Position numbers and translations under genes: made by a program
Notes under the pieces: generated by a model
The model's input: only the letters and a program-made list of their open reading frames with translations
What the model was told of the DNA's origin: nothing
Database searches by the model: none
From: Promethearchaeota archaeon Loki_b32
GTDB lineage: Archaea > Asgardarchaeota > Lokiarchaeia > Sigyniarchaeales > SOKP01
DNA length: 64,000 bases
Assembly (NCBI GenBank): GCA_005223125.1
Contig: NJBH01000020.1
Coordinates: 1 to 64,000, forward strand
Reading direction: 5' to 3'
Part shown: piece by piece, positions 27,338-37,100 of the stretch
Layout of the letters: each line of letters opens with the position of its first letter
How positions within the stretch are numbered: the stretch's first letter is position 1

Positions 27338-27730
27338 ACTTCACTCACTGACATATAATTTATAATCTTATATTATTTTTTTTTATTTTTAGAGAATCTT
27401 GAATCGGAGATTAAACAAAAATAATGTTACTTAAATGAAAAATAAATTCTTCTGTATTAAAAAAATTGGAGTCCGATTTTTAAATTATTCGAAAATGAAT
27501 TCTTAAATTTAATTGAGGTTTCTGAAAAGTTTTGATTTTCTCTTGTTGCAATAAATCCCCTAAAAATTCTTTTAATTTATTATAATATCTTCTTATCTTG
27601 CAATTTATTATCAGATTTTTGTTATACATGATTTGTACCTCATTTTTTTTAAGACTCTATTATTATGGTATCTGTTACTGAAATCCATTTTTCTAAATAG
27701 GTATAATCACATCTATCACACATAACCACA
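27338..27730. other. Gene-poor gap with a possible remnant
   Basis: No complete gene is seen here. On the minus strand, just past the stop of the next gene, an open frame from about 27730 to 27655 reads VVMCDRCDYTYLEKW and then ISVTDTIIIES before a stop. It could be the displaced tail of the truncated DNRLRE-type gene upstream. The rest is AT-rich sequence without recognisable structure. Confidence 0.35.
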
Positions 27731-28057
27731 TCAAAAGATTAGATATACAGTAACATAAAAAGGTACAGGAGTAGAAAAAAGGTCAATTTCTATTTCAGCT
27801 TTAATCCAGTTGCTTGGTTTGTCTGTGAAATCAAAGTGAAAATATGCTTCAGTTTCAGAAACATAATCAGAAGTCATAACATAAAGAAATTGAGCATATC
27901 CATAATTAGATGTTGGGTTGTCTTCATTTATATATGAATCTGCATCAGCCGTTATATATTTTTCTTGTTCAGCATATGCAGGAGGAACGCTTAAGATTAA
28001 AGAAACAAAAAAAAGACCTAATATCAATATACTTATATTTTTTTTTCTCATTCGCAT
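27731..28057 (-). CDS. Secreted protein, truncated DNRLRE-type domain
   Basis: The product has 108 residues. A clear signal peptide: basic MRMRKKN, hydrophobic core ILILGLFFVSLILSV, and a likely cleavage after AYA. The mature part begins ITADADSYINEDNPTSNYG, the typical opening of DNRLRE surface domains, then FHFDFTDKPSNWIKAEIEI. Such domains normally run 150 residues or more, and this one stops at about 80. A plausible continuation lies in the +1 frame after the stop, so the gene may be frameshifted. DNRLRE domains are found in archaeal cell-surface proteins. Confidence 0.6.
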   Translation of the reverse strand: MRMRKKNISILILGLFFVSLILSVPPAYAEQEKYITADADSYINEDNPTSNYGYAQFLYVMTSDYVSETEAYFHFDFTDKPSNWIKAEIEIDLFSTPVPFYVTVYLIF

Positions 28058-28330
28058 TTCCTATTCTTATTAAATTCTCATATTATGATATTAACTATTC
28101 ATAACGAAATAAATAATTTAGAAAAACTGGATCGTTTTAATTTCTATTGATGGTAATTTAAACCTTCTTATAAATTTTAAGTTAATTTATCAATAATAAT
28201 TAGATTCTTAACCGACAAATAATCGACATTATTTAACCATTCAAAATTCAATACTAAATCTTCACTGTCCTCTTAATTATTAAGGCGATACTTCATTTGT
28301 TCTTTAAATTAAGACTTTAAAAACAGGGCA

Positions 28331-28923
28331 ATGGAGTCAAAAGAAGTATTAATCGCATATAATGTTGAGTTGAGAAGAATTTTTAAGGTTCGTTATGGAA
28401 TTCCAAAAAACCTTTTTATGACCTTAGAAATGAAGTAGAGTTCAAGAAAGTTTCTGATAAGGTCTTATATCAACATCATATAAGATATATTAAGGAATTA
28501 ACTGATTCTCTAGAATTAATATTATTAGGAAAGATGCATCCTGTATTAGGATGGCTGGAGCCATTAAAGCCACCAGAATATTCCCAAGTGATGAGGGATT
28601 TCAGAGATGACTTTGAATCAATTAAACCGTTTAGGGATTGGAACTCTCACTTAAAAGAAACTTATAATCAGCGGATTAGAGAGATTGTTAAGAGTTGGAG
28701 AGCTAATAAAGAGATTCCTTCGTTAGGAATTACGCAAAAATGGATCAAAGATGAAGAGAGTAAATCAAAGACCTATGAAGTAGCGCTTTTAGATGGTCGA
28801 ATTATTGGAGAGGTGAATGTTCTATCCCGCGAGCAGTATCGAGGAGTTGAATTCAGAAATTTATCCATTCGTGAATTTATCGATTACATTATTAACCATA
28901 TAGCAGATAAATTAGGGATATAG
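28331..28923 (+). pseudogene. Gene of unknown function broken by a frameshift
   Basis: Two frames form one protein of about 197 residues. From the ATG at 28331 the first reads MESKEVLIAYNVELRR and runs to GIPKN. The second continues FYDLRNEVEFKK and runs in frame through MHPVLGWLEPLK to the TAG at 28921-28923. The frame changes around the A6 and T5 runs at 28405-28417, and one added base restores it. The C-terminal half is soluble and helical (SLGITQKWIKDEESKSK). No family is recognised. Either a sequencing deletion or a real lesion would explain it. The next gene, convergent, is also broken at a homopolymer. Confidence 0.6.
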
Positions 28924-28964
28924 TTTACAAATAATAATCTATGATTTTTTTCAAATTTATATTT

Positions 28965-30310
28965 TTATTTTAATATTGTTACTTTTTCCGAAAATGTTGG
29001 TATTTTTTCTATCGGATTCCCTACTATCTTCAGCATTTTTAAATATTTAAGCTGTGTCAGATGCTCCGGTATCTCGTTTAACTGGTTATTATCCAAGTTC
29101 AACCATTCTAGATATTTTAAATTAACTATTTCTTTAGGTATTTCAGATATTGAATTACCACTTAAATTAAGTTCTTTTAATTTATTTAAATTAAAGATAC
29201 AAGAAGGAATTTCAATTAGTTTATTATTATCAAAGTATAACTCCTCTAATTTTTCTAAGTTATTTATATTATTTGGAATATTAGATATGTAATTATTCTC
29301 AAACATAATACATTTTAGATTTTTTAAGGATGAAATTATTGAAGGAAATTCAGGAAATTCATTATCCGATAATATGATACATTCTAAATTTTCCAATTTA
29401 CTAATAGATCCAGGCAGTGAGGTTAAAAGATTCCCATCAAGACCTAAGAATAATAAATTTTCTATCTCTCCTATTGAGTCTGGAATTGTTTTTAGTTTAT
29501 TATTACTTAGCCTTAAGTTAACCAGGTTTTTTACTTTGCTGACACAAACCGGTATATAAGTAAGTCCTATGTTATCGAGTGCCAATTTCCAAATTTCATT
29601 ATCACCTTCTTCTGAATGGAAAAAAGGTCCCTTATGACTCGTATCTTCACTATACGGTAAGAATCTCCCTAAATGATGCTCTAATTCTTTGATTACTTCT
29701 AGGTCGTGCGGGTCATGTGAGTATTTTACTTCTAACCTCTCGTAGTTACCTAAATACCCCCCCCTCCCGAACTTTCCGCCTCAAGTTCAATAATTCGCCT
29801 AAGTTGATTCTCAGTTAATTTTTCCTTCATTGCCACAAATGTTATCTCATAATCATACGGCGTGAAATAGAAATAGGGATAGTTTGCATTGACTAAACTC
29901 CAAATAGTAGGGAAAAACCCAGAGTTCATTTTTCTAATTATTTCTTTTTTAAGTACTTTTTTTGCTATAGGATCTCCTACGTCTACAAGCTTCTTCAATA
30001 GAGAAAAAGCAAGAGCACTATCCAGTAAGTTCGTATTATAATCATTCTCTGCCCATACTTCCAAGCTCGAACAATGCCCCCAAAATTCTTCTTCGGGAGT
30101 TAAGCTGTTAGAGGGCTCGACATCTAAAGTACTCATCTTTTCGATTATTTCATCAATAGATTTCATATTTTCTAAGGCGGTAATAATGTTTATCGGGATT
30201 TCGATTGATAACGCCTTACAGTGCCTAAACTTTTCTCCAACGACATATATTATCGTCTCGCCGTCTTCTAGTTTCAATGTTATAAATTTATTGATTTTAA
30301 ATTCCTTTAT
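28965..30310 (-). pseudogene. Frameshifted leucine-rich repeat gene, paralogue of the one at 17216
   Basis: This is a broken version of the LRR protein at 17216-18403. The N-terminal domain (EEEFWGHCS, EVWAENDYNT, LAFSLLKKLVDVGDPIAKK) is in one frame and stops at 29750. The LRR part, with about nine repeats and ending at 28965, is in another. The frames meet at a G8 run (29757-29764 on the minus strand); one more G gives uninterrupted coding (GGGGYLGNYERLEV, then to the repeats). The conserved N-terminus KEFKINKFITLKL begins at 30310 with ATA where the paralogue has ATG. An SD-like AGGGGG precedes it, and no in-frame ATG exists upstream, though a TTG at 30277 could serve. Two lesions favour real decay, but a homopolymer error plus a TTG start is possible. 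Confidence 0.75.
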
Positions 30311-30409
30311 TTTTATTCCCCCTATTCTTAGCTGTTATATTTATTATATTTCTATTAGAAATTTAAATCTTATTACTAACATAGTGTAGTGATTTATATT
30401 TAATAATAT

Positions 30410-30793
30410 TTAAAAAGAAATTTTTCTCCCACATTCACTACAATATTCTAAAATATAATTGTATTGGTTTATAGTAGTATTCTGAACATTTGTATGTGAA
30501 CCTTCCTGTTTCGAGGGCTTTGATTTCCCTGAAACCAAGAAGTAAAAACCTTCAGTTAACTTATAAAAACCATAACCGATATATTTAAGAAGATAATATA
30601 CTCCTTTGAAAGTATAATAGACTAAATATGCAATCCCTTTAATGACATAAAATAACAGAGTTATTGCTAACGCTAATAAGGTAATTAGACCAATCAATGC
30701 GAATACTTGCCCATATATTGGTGCAGATATATACCATTCTATAAATACATTATACCAGAAACCAATATTACTAAAAAAATTCTCCCATTCCAA
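30410..30793 (-). CDS. Small membrane protein with C-terminal zinc-knuckle half
   Basis: The product has 127 residues. A hydrophobic stretch from about 26 to 90 (ALIGLITLLALAITLLFYV, then Tyr-rich amphipathic turns) is membrane-embedded. A polar linker leads to a C-terminal CSECGRKI, half of a zinc ribbon, which may pair in a dimer. No family is recognised. It is a single gene downstream of the esterase/DUF2085 genes on the same strand but with its own upstream region. Confidence 0.5.
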   Translation of the reverse strand: MEWENFFSNIGFWYNVFIEWYISAPIYGQVFALIGLITLLALAITLLFYVIKGIAYLVYYTFKGVYYLLKYIGYGFYKLTEGFYFLVSGKSKPSKQEGSHTNVQNTTINQYNYILEYCSECGRKISF

Positions 30794-30910
30794 TTTTAAT
30801 CCACCATTTTTTTATATTTTTTTTTCTTATTAAAAAGGAGATTTAAATCAAATTAAAAAAATTTGGAGTCCAATTTTTAATTTAATGGAAAATAAAATCT
30901 CATTAAATTT

Positions 30911-31414
30911 TTAATTTTTAATTATTTTTTTCCAATCTAAAGCTTGAACTGTTTTTTGAAGGGAATGATCATCATCTACAGTATTATATATGAGAGTTTT
31001 AAAAACTTTTTCAGCAAGAGCTCGAGATCGCTTAATTGAAACAACTTCATCGAGTGTGCCATGAAAAATGATGACAGGAATATCTACAGGAGAATACTTT
31101 TTAGGATCAAGTGTTGGAGTTGACAAATATGGTGCAAGAAGAATTAATTTAGACACATTCGAAGGATATTTCAAAGTGAAAAGTGCGCCCATTAGGCCCC
31201 CAAAACTAGAACCAATAATGATCCAGTGTGTTTTATTCTTTAAAATTGAAATTAATTGCTCCATACGTTCCTTTAATAAATTTTTAAGTGGAATTTTTGG
31301 ATTATATGGTGTAAAATTAGGAGTTAAACAACCAGGTAATTCTTTCCTTAATAATTGTCCTTTAAACCCATCACCAGAGCTTTCAAGGCCATGGATAAAA
31401 ATAACATTCTGCAT
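30911..31414 (-). CDS. Small alpha/beta hydrolase (YqiA-like esterase)
   Basis: The product has 167 residues. Features are FIHGLESSG near the start (oxyanion strand), GSSFGGLMG with the nucleophilic Ser, FHGTLDEVV with the Asp, and DDDHSL with the catalytic His. The short length and lack of a cap match YqiA/UPF0227-like esterases. It is intracellular; substrate unknown. It lies 19 bp downstream of the DUF2085 membrane protein gene on the same strand, so they may be co-transcribed. Confidence 0.85.
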   Translation of the reverse strand: MQNVIFIHGLESSGDGFKGQLLRKELPGCLTPNFTPYNPKIPLKNLLKERMEQLISILKNKTHWIIIGSSFGGLMGALFTLKYPSNVSKLILLAPYLSTPTLDPKKYSPVDIPVIIFHGTLDEVVSIKRSRALAEKVFKTLIYNTVDDDHSLQKTVQALDWKKIIKN

Positions 31415-31433
31415 TTTTTATATTTCTGTTTTA

Positions 31434-32489
31434 TTATTCAATTTCAGGAGGAAAATTCTCATTTTCTTCTCTCCATAATCTAATTTCGCGACGCGATCCG
31501 AAAAATACAAGAAGCCCGAATATGGTTAAATAAAATGTTAGTAGTAGTAATGTATAGAAATAATACTTATATGTATAACTCATAAAATAGAGTGCCAAGC
31601 CGATAATAAATCCTGTGAATAATCTTGATTCTGTAGTACTCTTTCTTAATAATAGCCTTTGGGTACCCCAATCTATAAGGCCTGGTATTGGCAAGATTAT
31701 ACACATAAGTAATGCAATTTCTGCACTAAATTCAACTTGGAAAATTTTAGCTGTTAAATATGTTGCAAACATTGCAGACAGCCCACCTAATATGACCCCT
31801 GAACATCTTGTACAAAAATAGATTTTTGTTCTACCAAATTGAAGATAAAAAGTATGATCACTAGCCGAAAGAGGATGGTGTGTTAATATCATATTGTACA
31901 AATGTTTTTCTTCTTTCGCAAGAACTTTATCATATACTAATAACAATAAAGGAATAAGAAATATTATTGAAATGAGTGCTTGGAGAAAGAATTTAAAGCC
32001 ATAATTAATTATAATAATCTCGGCCGTATTTTGACCTCTATAAAAGAGAAATTGAATAGAAATAATGAGACCAGAAATAATAAAAGAAACAATGAGTAAA
32101 GCTATGAATGTATAATATACGTTTATCCTATTATGATATTTTAACGGGTGATATTTATAAACTCCAGATAAAAATCCTAATATAGCTACAATAAAGCACC
32201 ATCCGAGATTAAGAGTATCATAAAAAGCTAATTGATAGAGGATTTCTCCTAAAAATCCTGCGATTAAGCCTTGAATTGGACCAGCTAATACAGAAAAAAA
32301 TGTAATGATTAGAAGTGTTATTCCAAATTGAATTGAAAATTCTTGATTATTTATGAAAATTGTAGAAATTGAACCAAAGGGTTCAGAAATATAAACATAA
32401 GAGATCGTAATAAACACTAGAATTAATAAATTTAAAAAAATAGTCCGTAGAATATTGCTTCGCTCTTTTATTTGAGCAGATTCAGTCAA
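31434..32489 (-). CDS. DUF2085 membrane protein with transporter-like N-terminal half
   Basis: The product has 351 residues and about nine hydrophobic segments. The N-terminal half (to about 185) resembles the substrate-binding component of ECF-type transporters (LAGPIQGLIAGFLGEILY), without certainty. The C-terminal half is DUF2085: HHPLSASDHTFYLQFG, then YFCTRCSGVILGGL, the family's Cys-Cys signature, followed by membrane helices. Its function is unknown; a metal or redox role is suggested by the conserved cysteines. The esterase gene follows at once. Confidence 0.75.
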   Translation of the reverse strand: MTESAQIKERSNILRTIFLNLLILVFITISYVYISEPFGSISTIFINNQEFSIQFGITLLIITFFSVLAGPIQGLIAGFLGEILYQLAFYDTLNLGWCFIVAILGFLSGVYKYHPLKYHNRINVYYTFIALLIVSFIISGLIISIQFLFYRGQNTAEIIIINYGFKFFLQALISIIFLIPLLLLVYDKVLAKEEKHLYNMILTHHPLSASDHTFYLQFGRTKIYFCTRCSGVILGGLSAMFATYLTAKIFQVEFSAEIALLMCIILPIPGLIDWGTQRLLLRKSTTESRLFTGFIIGLALYFMSYTYKYYFYTLLLLTFYLTIFGLLVFFGSRREIRLWREENENFPPEIE

Positions 32490-32527
32490 GATATCTTCAT
32501 ATTTTTTTATTAATTAGATTAGAAATA

Positions 32528-33187
32528 TTAATTAAAAATCTCATCCAGTTCTTCAATTAAACTCTTTTTTGTGAGTTCAAATCCTGCTCTGAGAACTTTT
32601 AAAATTATGTTTTTCCCGAGGGGAACTTTTAAGATAGAATCGTCTTGTTCTACAATAGCAATTCCTTCTTCATTATAATCTAGTTGACGTTTTAAGGCTT
32701 GAAACGCTCTTTCTTTTGATTTAAATGCAGCTCTAGACAACTCGTAATAATCTTTAACATCCTCTTTTATATTTAAAAATAGGATACTCTCTTCTACTTG
32801 TGTTACAAAACATTTTTTTGTAACTTCTATTAATTTTTTGTGGTTCTGATGGTTTTTTCGGCATTGAATATCAGTTTGGTCATTCTCTAAATAGATGGGA
32901 AAATTCTTATTTATAACCATTTCAATCTGTTCTTTAGAAGAAACACCGTTTTTCACTAACTCTTTAGCAGAATCAAGAGTAACCTTAATTTGTTCTAATG
33001 TACCTTTCAGTGCATCATTATCTGACCAATATTTATAAAAAGATTTGACAATAGGCTTTATGACAAAATTAAGAGCACCGACATCTAACTCCGAATCAAT
33101 TAATTCTTTTCCATAGTTAAGCGATGTTTCCGTTTGCTCGATCATCCTTCTTTCTAAAATTCGATAGTTTCTCTCGATAAAGTCCAT
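32528..33187 (-). CDS. Tandem paralogue, helical protein of unknown function (copy B)
   Basis: The product has 219 residues, is soluble and helical. It aligns along its whole length with the upstream neighbour at 33308. Shared blocks are LNFVIKPIVKSFYKYW, TLEQIKVTLDSAKEL and VPLGKNIILKVLRAGFELTKK. Conserved Lys/Asp/Asn and no metal-binding motif are visible. The middle contains IQCRKNHQNHKK, rich in basic residues. No family is recognised; probably lineage-specific. It has its own 120-bp upstream gap. Confidence 0.7.
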   Translation of the reverse strand: MDFIERNYRILERRMIEQTETSLNYGKELIDSELDVGALNFVIKPIVKSFYKYWSDNDALKGTLEQIKVTLDSAKELVKNGVSSKEQIEMVINKNFPIYLENDQTDIQCRKNHQNHKKLIEVTKKCFVTQVEESILFLNIKEDVKDYYELSRAAFKSKERAFQALKRQLDYNEEGIAIVEQDDSILKVPLGKNIILKVLRAGFELTKKSLIEELDEIFN

Positions 33188-33307
33188 AATGTTTTCAACT
33201 CCAATCTCGATAGTACAATAGAAATTCTTAAGTTTGATTATTTAAATAAAGTAAATTTCTCCAAAACTAGATCTGTAAACAATTTTTAGAATTATTCATA
33301 AGTTTAA

Positions 33308-33970
33308 TTATTTTTGGTTGTATGTATCATTAAGTCCTTCAATGAATTCTTTTTTAGTTAACTCATAACCCCGTCTTAGTGCTTTGACAATAATTTTCCG
33401 ACCTACGGGGACTTTAATAATGTAAGGGTCTTCTTCTACAATTTTTATACCCTTTTCTGTAAATTCTAATTGCCTCATTAAGTTCTCTTCCGCTACTTCC
33501 TTTGAGTTAAATGCGACTCGACATAAATCTCCATAATCTCCTACATCTTCTTCTACTTCTAATAGTTTTACTACTTCTTCTAAATAACTTGTGAATGTTT
33601 CTTTAGCATTCTGTTTAAATCTATCAAAATTTTTATGCCTATTGTTGCCCATCCGAAAAGTTTGGTCATTTTTAAAATATCTAGGAAAATTTTCTTCAAT
33701 TATTTTCTCAAAACTCTGCTCTGTCTTGCCATTAAGTACCAGATGCTTACCAGAATCTAACGTAATTTGAATTTGTTTTAAAGTTCCGTACTTGGCATCA
33801 TTTTTTGCCCAATGATCGTAGAAGCTTTTCACGATCGGATTAATTATGAAATTTAAAAAACCAGTATCTAACACCGTATCAATTAGTTTTCGCCCTAATA
33901 CTATGGAATTTTCCATCTGTTGAATCATTCTTTCTTTTATAAGTTGATAGTTTCTTTCTAAGTAATCCAA
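33308..33970 (-). CDS. Tandem paralogue, helical protein of unknown function (copy A)
   Basis: The product has 220 residues and is a full-length paralogue of the gene at 32528, at roughly 40-45 percent identity by eye. It shares the opening MDYLERNYQLIKERMI pattern and the closing VPVGRKIIVKALRRGYELTKK pattern. The two copies have diverged most in the basic middle segment, which suggests distinct partners. It is divergent from the large TPR gene, with about 195 bp between them. Confidence 0.7.
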   Translation of the reverse strand: MDYLERNYQLIKERMIQQMENSIVLGRKLIDTVLDTGFLNFIINPIVKSFYDHWAKNDAKYGTLKQIQITLDSGKHLVLNGKTEQSFEKIIEENFPRYFKNDQTFRMGNNRHKNFDRFKQNAKETFTSYLEEVVKLLEVEEDVGDYGDLCRVAFNSKEVAEENLMRQLEFTEKGIKIVEEDPYIIKVPVGRKIIVKALRRGYELTKKEFIEGLNDTYNQK

Positions 33971-34165
33971 TGTCTAATCTCCTAATAGTTCAAAACAAAA
34001 ATATAAATTCTCAAACTCAATTATTTATTATTAAAAGAATTCTATTCTTTTAAAATAATTTCATAAGTTTTATACTATTATTTTTATGTGTTAAAAAATC
34101 TTTATAACAAAGTTAGAATTAATCAATCAATATAAATTGAAAAATATAATTGATTTATCGAAAAA

Positions 34166-37100
34166 ATGTCAACATTTTACTTCAGGACTTTAATTCTTGG
34201 AGCAGACCCAAATACAATTCATTTTTATATCTCAAGAGCTTTTGGCGAAGCGGGGGAAGATCATGAAACATATTTTAAATGGTATAAAGAAACCAAAGTC
34301 TTAGATGATATTTGTGATTTAGAAATTGATGCAATTACAAGTATTTCTGCTGATTTGGATGAAATAATCCCAATGGTGGATGGAATTATTTATTTTTTAA
34401 ATCCTACAATCCAAGAAGAATCTGAATTGTTTGAGATGATACTTCCAGACATTTTTTCAGTAAAACGTGATATTCCTACAATTATTATATTTTATGATCA
34501 AAATGGAATCCTTCCCCTCTCCATAAATGACTTATTAACACACATATGGGTAAATTTTCCTAGTTTAGAGGCTTTTGCTAATCTCCCTCCTAAGGATTTT
34601 CATCAAGCACTCCAATCTTTATGTTTAGCAATGATTAATGGCGATACACCATTAAATATTGAAAATGCATGGATGAGATTTCCAATATTTATCCAAATGG
34701 CAAATATCTATTTTAATAATAAAAATTATTATTATGCTGCCCAAGCGATTAGAAAAACCGCCTTGATTGCAGATATTTATAATAAAGAAGAATTTTTCAT
34801 AATCAGTGAACAAGCAGCATACCTTTATTCTAAAATTAATTTGTATTTAGAAGCGAGTAAAATTTTAGAGAAGGTAGATAGAAAGAAATCAATCAATTTT
34901 AAAAAATTGTATGCAGATGCAATAATAAGAGAGGGTAACCTGTTTTTTAACAAGAATGAATATGAACGAGCAGCGAGAAACTATGAAAGAGTAGCTCAAT
35001 GGTCAAGTATAGAATTATTAGAAAGAACGTTTATTCATGAAGCATTTCGTTTAGCAATAAATTCGTGGATTTCTGCCTGTAGAGTAGAAGACGCTTTTAG
35101 AATTCTTCAAAGTCTACATCATAAAGGAGTAATAGTGCTATTGAAGGAATTTTCAGATAAAATTGGAGCAGCTGCAGATTATTTAGTAAGTATTAATAGT
35201 TTTGAATTAGCCAAAGAACAATTATATAGAGCAGTGAATAGATATCAAAGAGAAGATCTCTTTGAAGAATTAAAAGACTTAACCAGTAAATTGGTTGATG
35301 TTCTAATTATACTTTTTAAACAACAAATAAATGACCAAAAAAACCATGCTGCAAAAAATACTTTTGACGAAATTGAAAATTTATGGGATTCTTATAAAGT
35401 AAAAAAAATAAACTTGGATTCAACTCTAGAAGAACTTATTGACCACTTTTTTGAAGCTAATAATTTTAGAATGGCAACCATTTTAATAGACAAATTGAAC
35501 TCACGAAAATTAAAACAACAAATTTCTAAAATTAGAGATGAACTTGAAGACAAATATAATGCCTTGAAAAAGAAAGAAGTAGAAGATTATATTAATAAGG
35601 GAATTGACATTTTAAGAGATTTTTTCGTTGCCGAAATCGATATCATTGCTGAGATAAATACTCAAGAAATCAACAAAGCGAATGAGTTAGCAAAACAGAA
35701 TAAATATCTAAAAGCAGCAAAACTCTTAAAAAATCAAGCAGATTACCTTAAAAGGATTGGAAAAGAAGATATAAAAGACCAAATTCTTACAAAGTCTTTA
35801 GATATATTATTAAATGGCTTGGAATTTGAAAATTTCTTTTTATTTTTCAATGAACTCTCGTTTGATATGAAAACTAAATACTTAACGAGAATTTTTCCAA
35901 AATATTTTCAGAATTTACAAGAATTAAGAAAATCAGAGGATTTTAAAAGAAATGAAAAGATATTTGAAAGTTCAAACAGAATTTATCGGAATCAAATGCT
36001 TTATGATCAATCCAAAGAAATTACACTGATTTTCATAAAAGTGATTAAACAGGAAGCGTTAAGAATTTTAGAAATTGAAGAAAATCTTTCGGGGATATCT
36101 AAGGCAACAATATTAGAAAAAAATGCGTTAAATATAAAATCAGCATATTTGGATAAGGAAGAAAATATTAAAATTAAATATAATAAAATTTATAAAAAAA
36201 TCGCTGAAATTTATATTGAGTTGGATGATTTACATTTAGCACATATTTATAATGATAAAATTGAAAAAGCTGGTTATAAAATTGAAATACATAAGAAAAT
36301 AGAGAAACTCGAAGCTGAAAAAAGTAAAATAAGATCAGAAAAAGCTAAAGAAACACGAGATGGAGAGGTCTTAAGAGAACAGCGCTCTATAATGGAAAAT
36401 AAAGCAAGAGAAGCAAAACTAGATAGAAAAAATGAATTAAGAGAAAGAAAAGGATTAAGAAGAGCATACTTTGAAAATGGTTTAATTCATTTGAAAAACC
36501 AAGAGTTTGACCAAGCGCTTAAATTATATAAGGAAACAACCAACCGATTAAACAGAATAAAAAAATACAATATTGCCGGTGTGTCTTTAGCAGTGGCAAG
36601 TTTAATATTAATGAAAGAGGAAAAATTTAAAGAAATTAAACAGTTATTATTAGAAACAAAAAAACCGTTATCAGGTATGGCAAAATTATTCTCAGAAACA
36701 TTTGCTGTTACTTTATTAGAATATATTATTGGTTTAAAAAATATTCAAGATGATCTAAATTTCAGACTGGCATTACCCTTTTTCGAAGTACTCCCCCTAT
36801 TTGAAGAAGAATTAATATTGTTATATGAAATTAAAGGCGAAGAATATCAAAAGGAAGAAAAGCCTGAAAAAACTTTAGAGATGTACGCAAAACAAAGAGA
36901 TGTTGAGAGACACATTAAGAAATTGGCGGAATCTATTGAAAAAGAACTGCACCATGTAAAAAAGAGAGAAGCAATTCAAAATCAATATTGGAGGCTTATA
37001 TTGGATGATATATCTAAGGGAAAAATGACAAACGCATCAATAAGTTATCTTGAAACAGTTCCTAAGCTCATTAAAGAAGGTTATACTAGACTTGCAGCAG

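Noticed and set aside
28965-29585. Separate small LRR gene starting at 29585
   Set aside because: The frame is open upstream to the G8 run and matches the paralogue's inter-domain region, so it is the second half of one broken gene.
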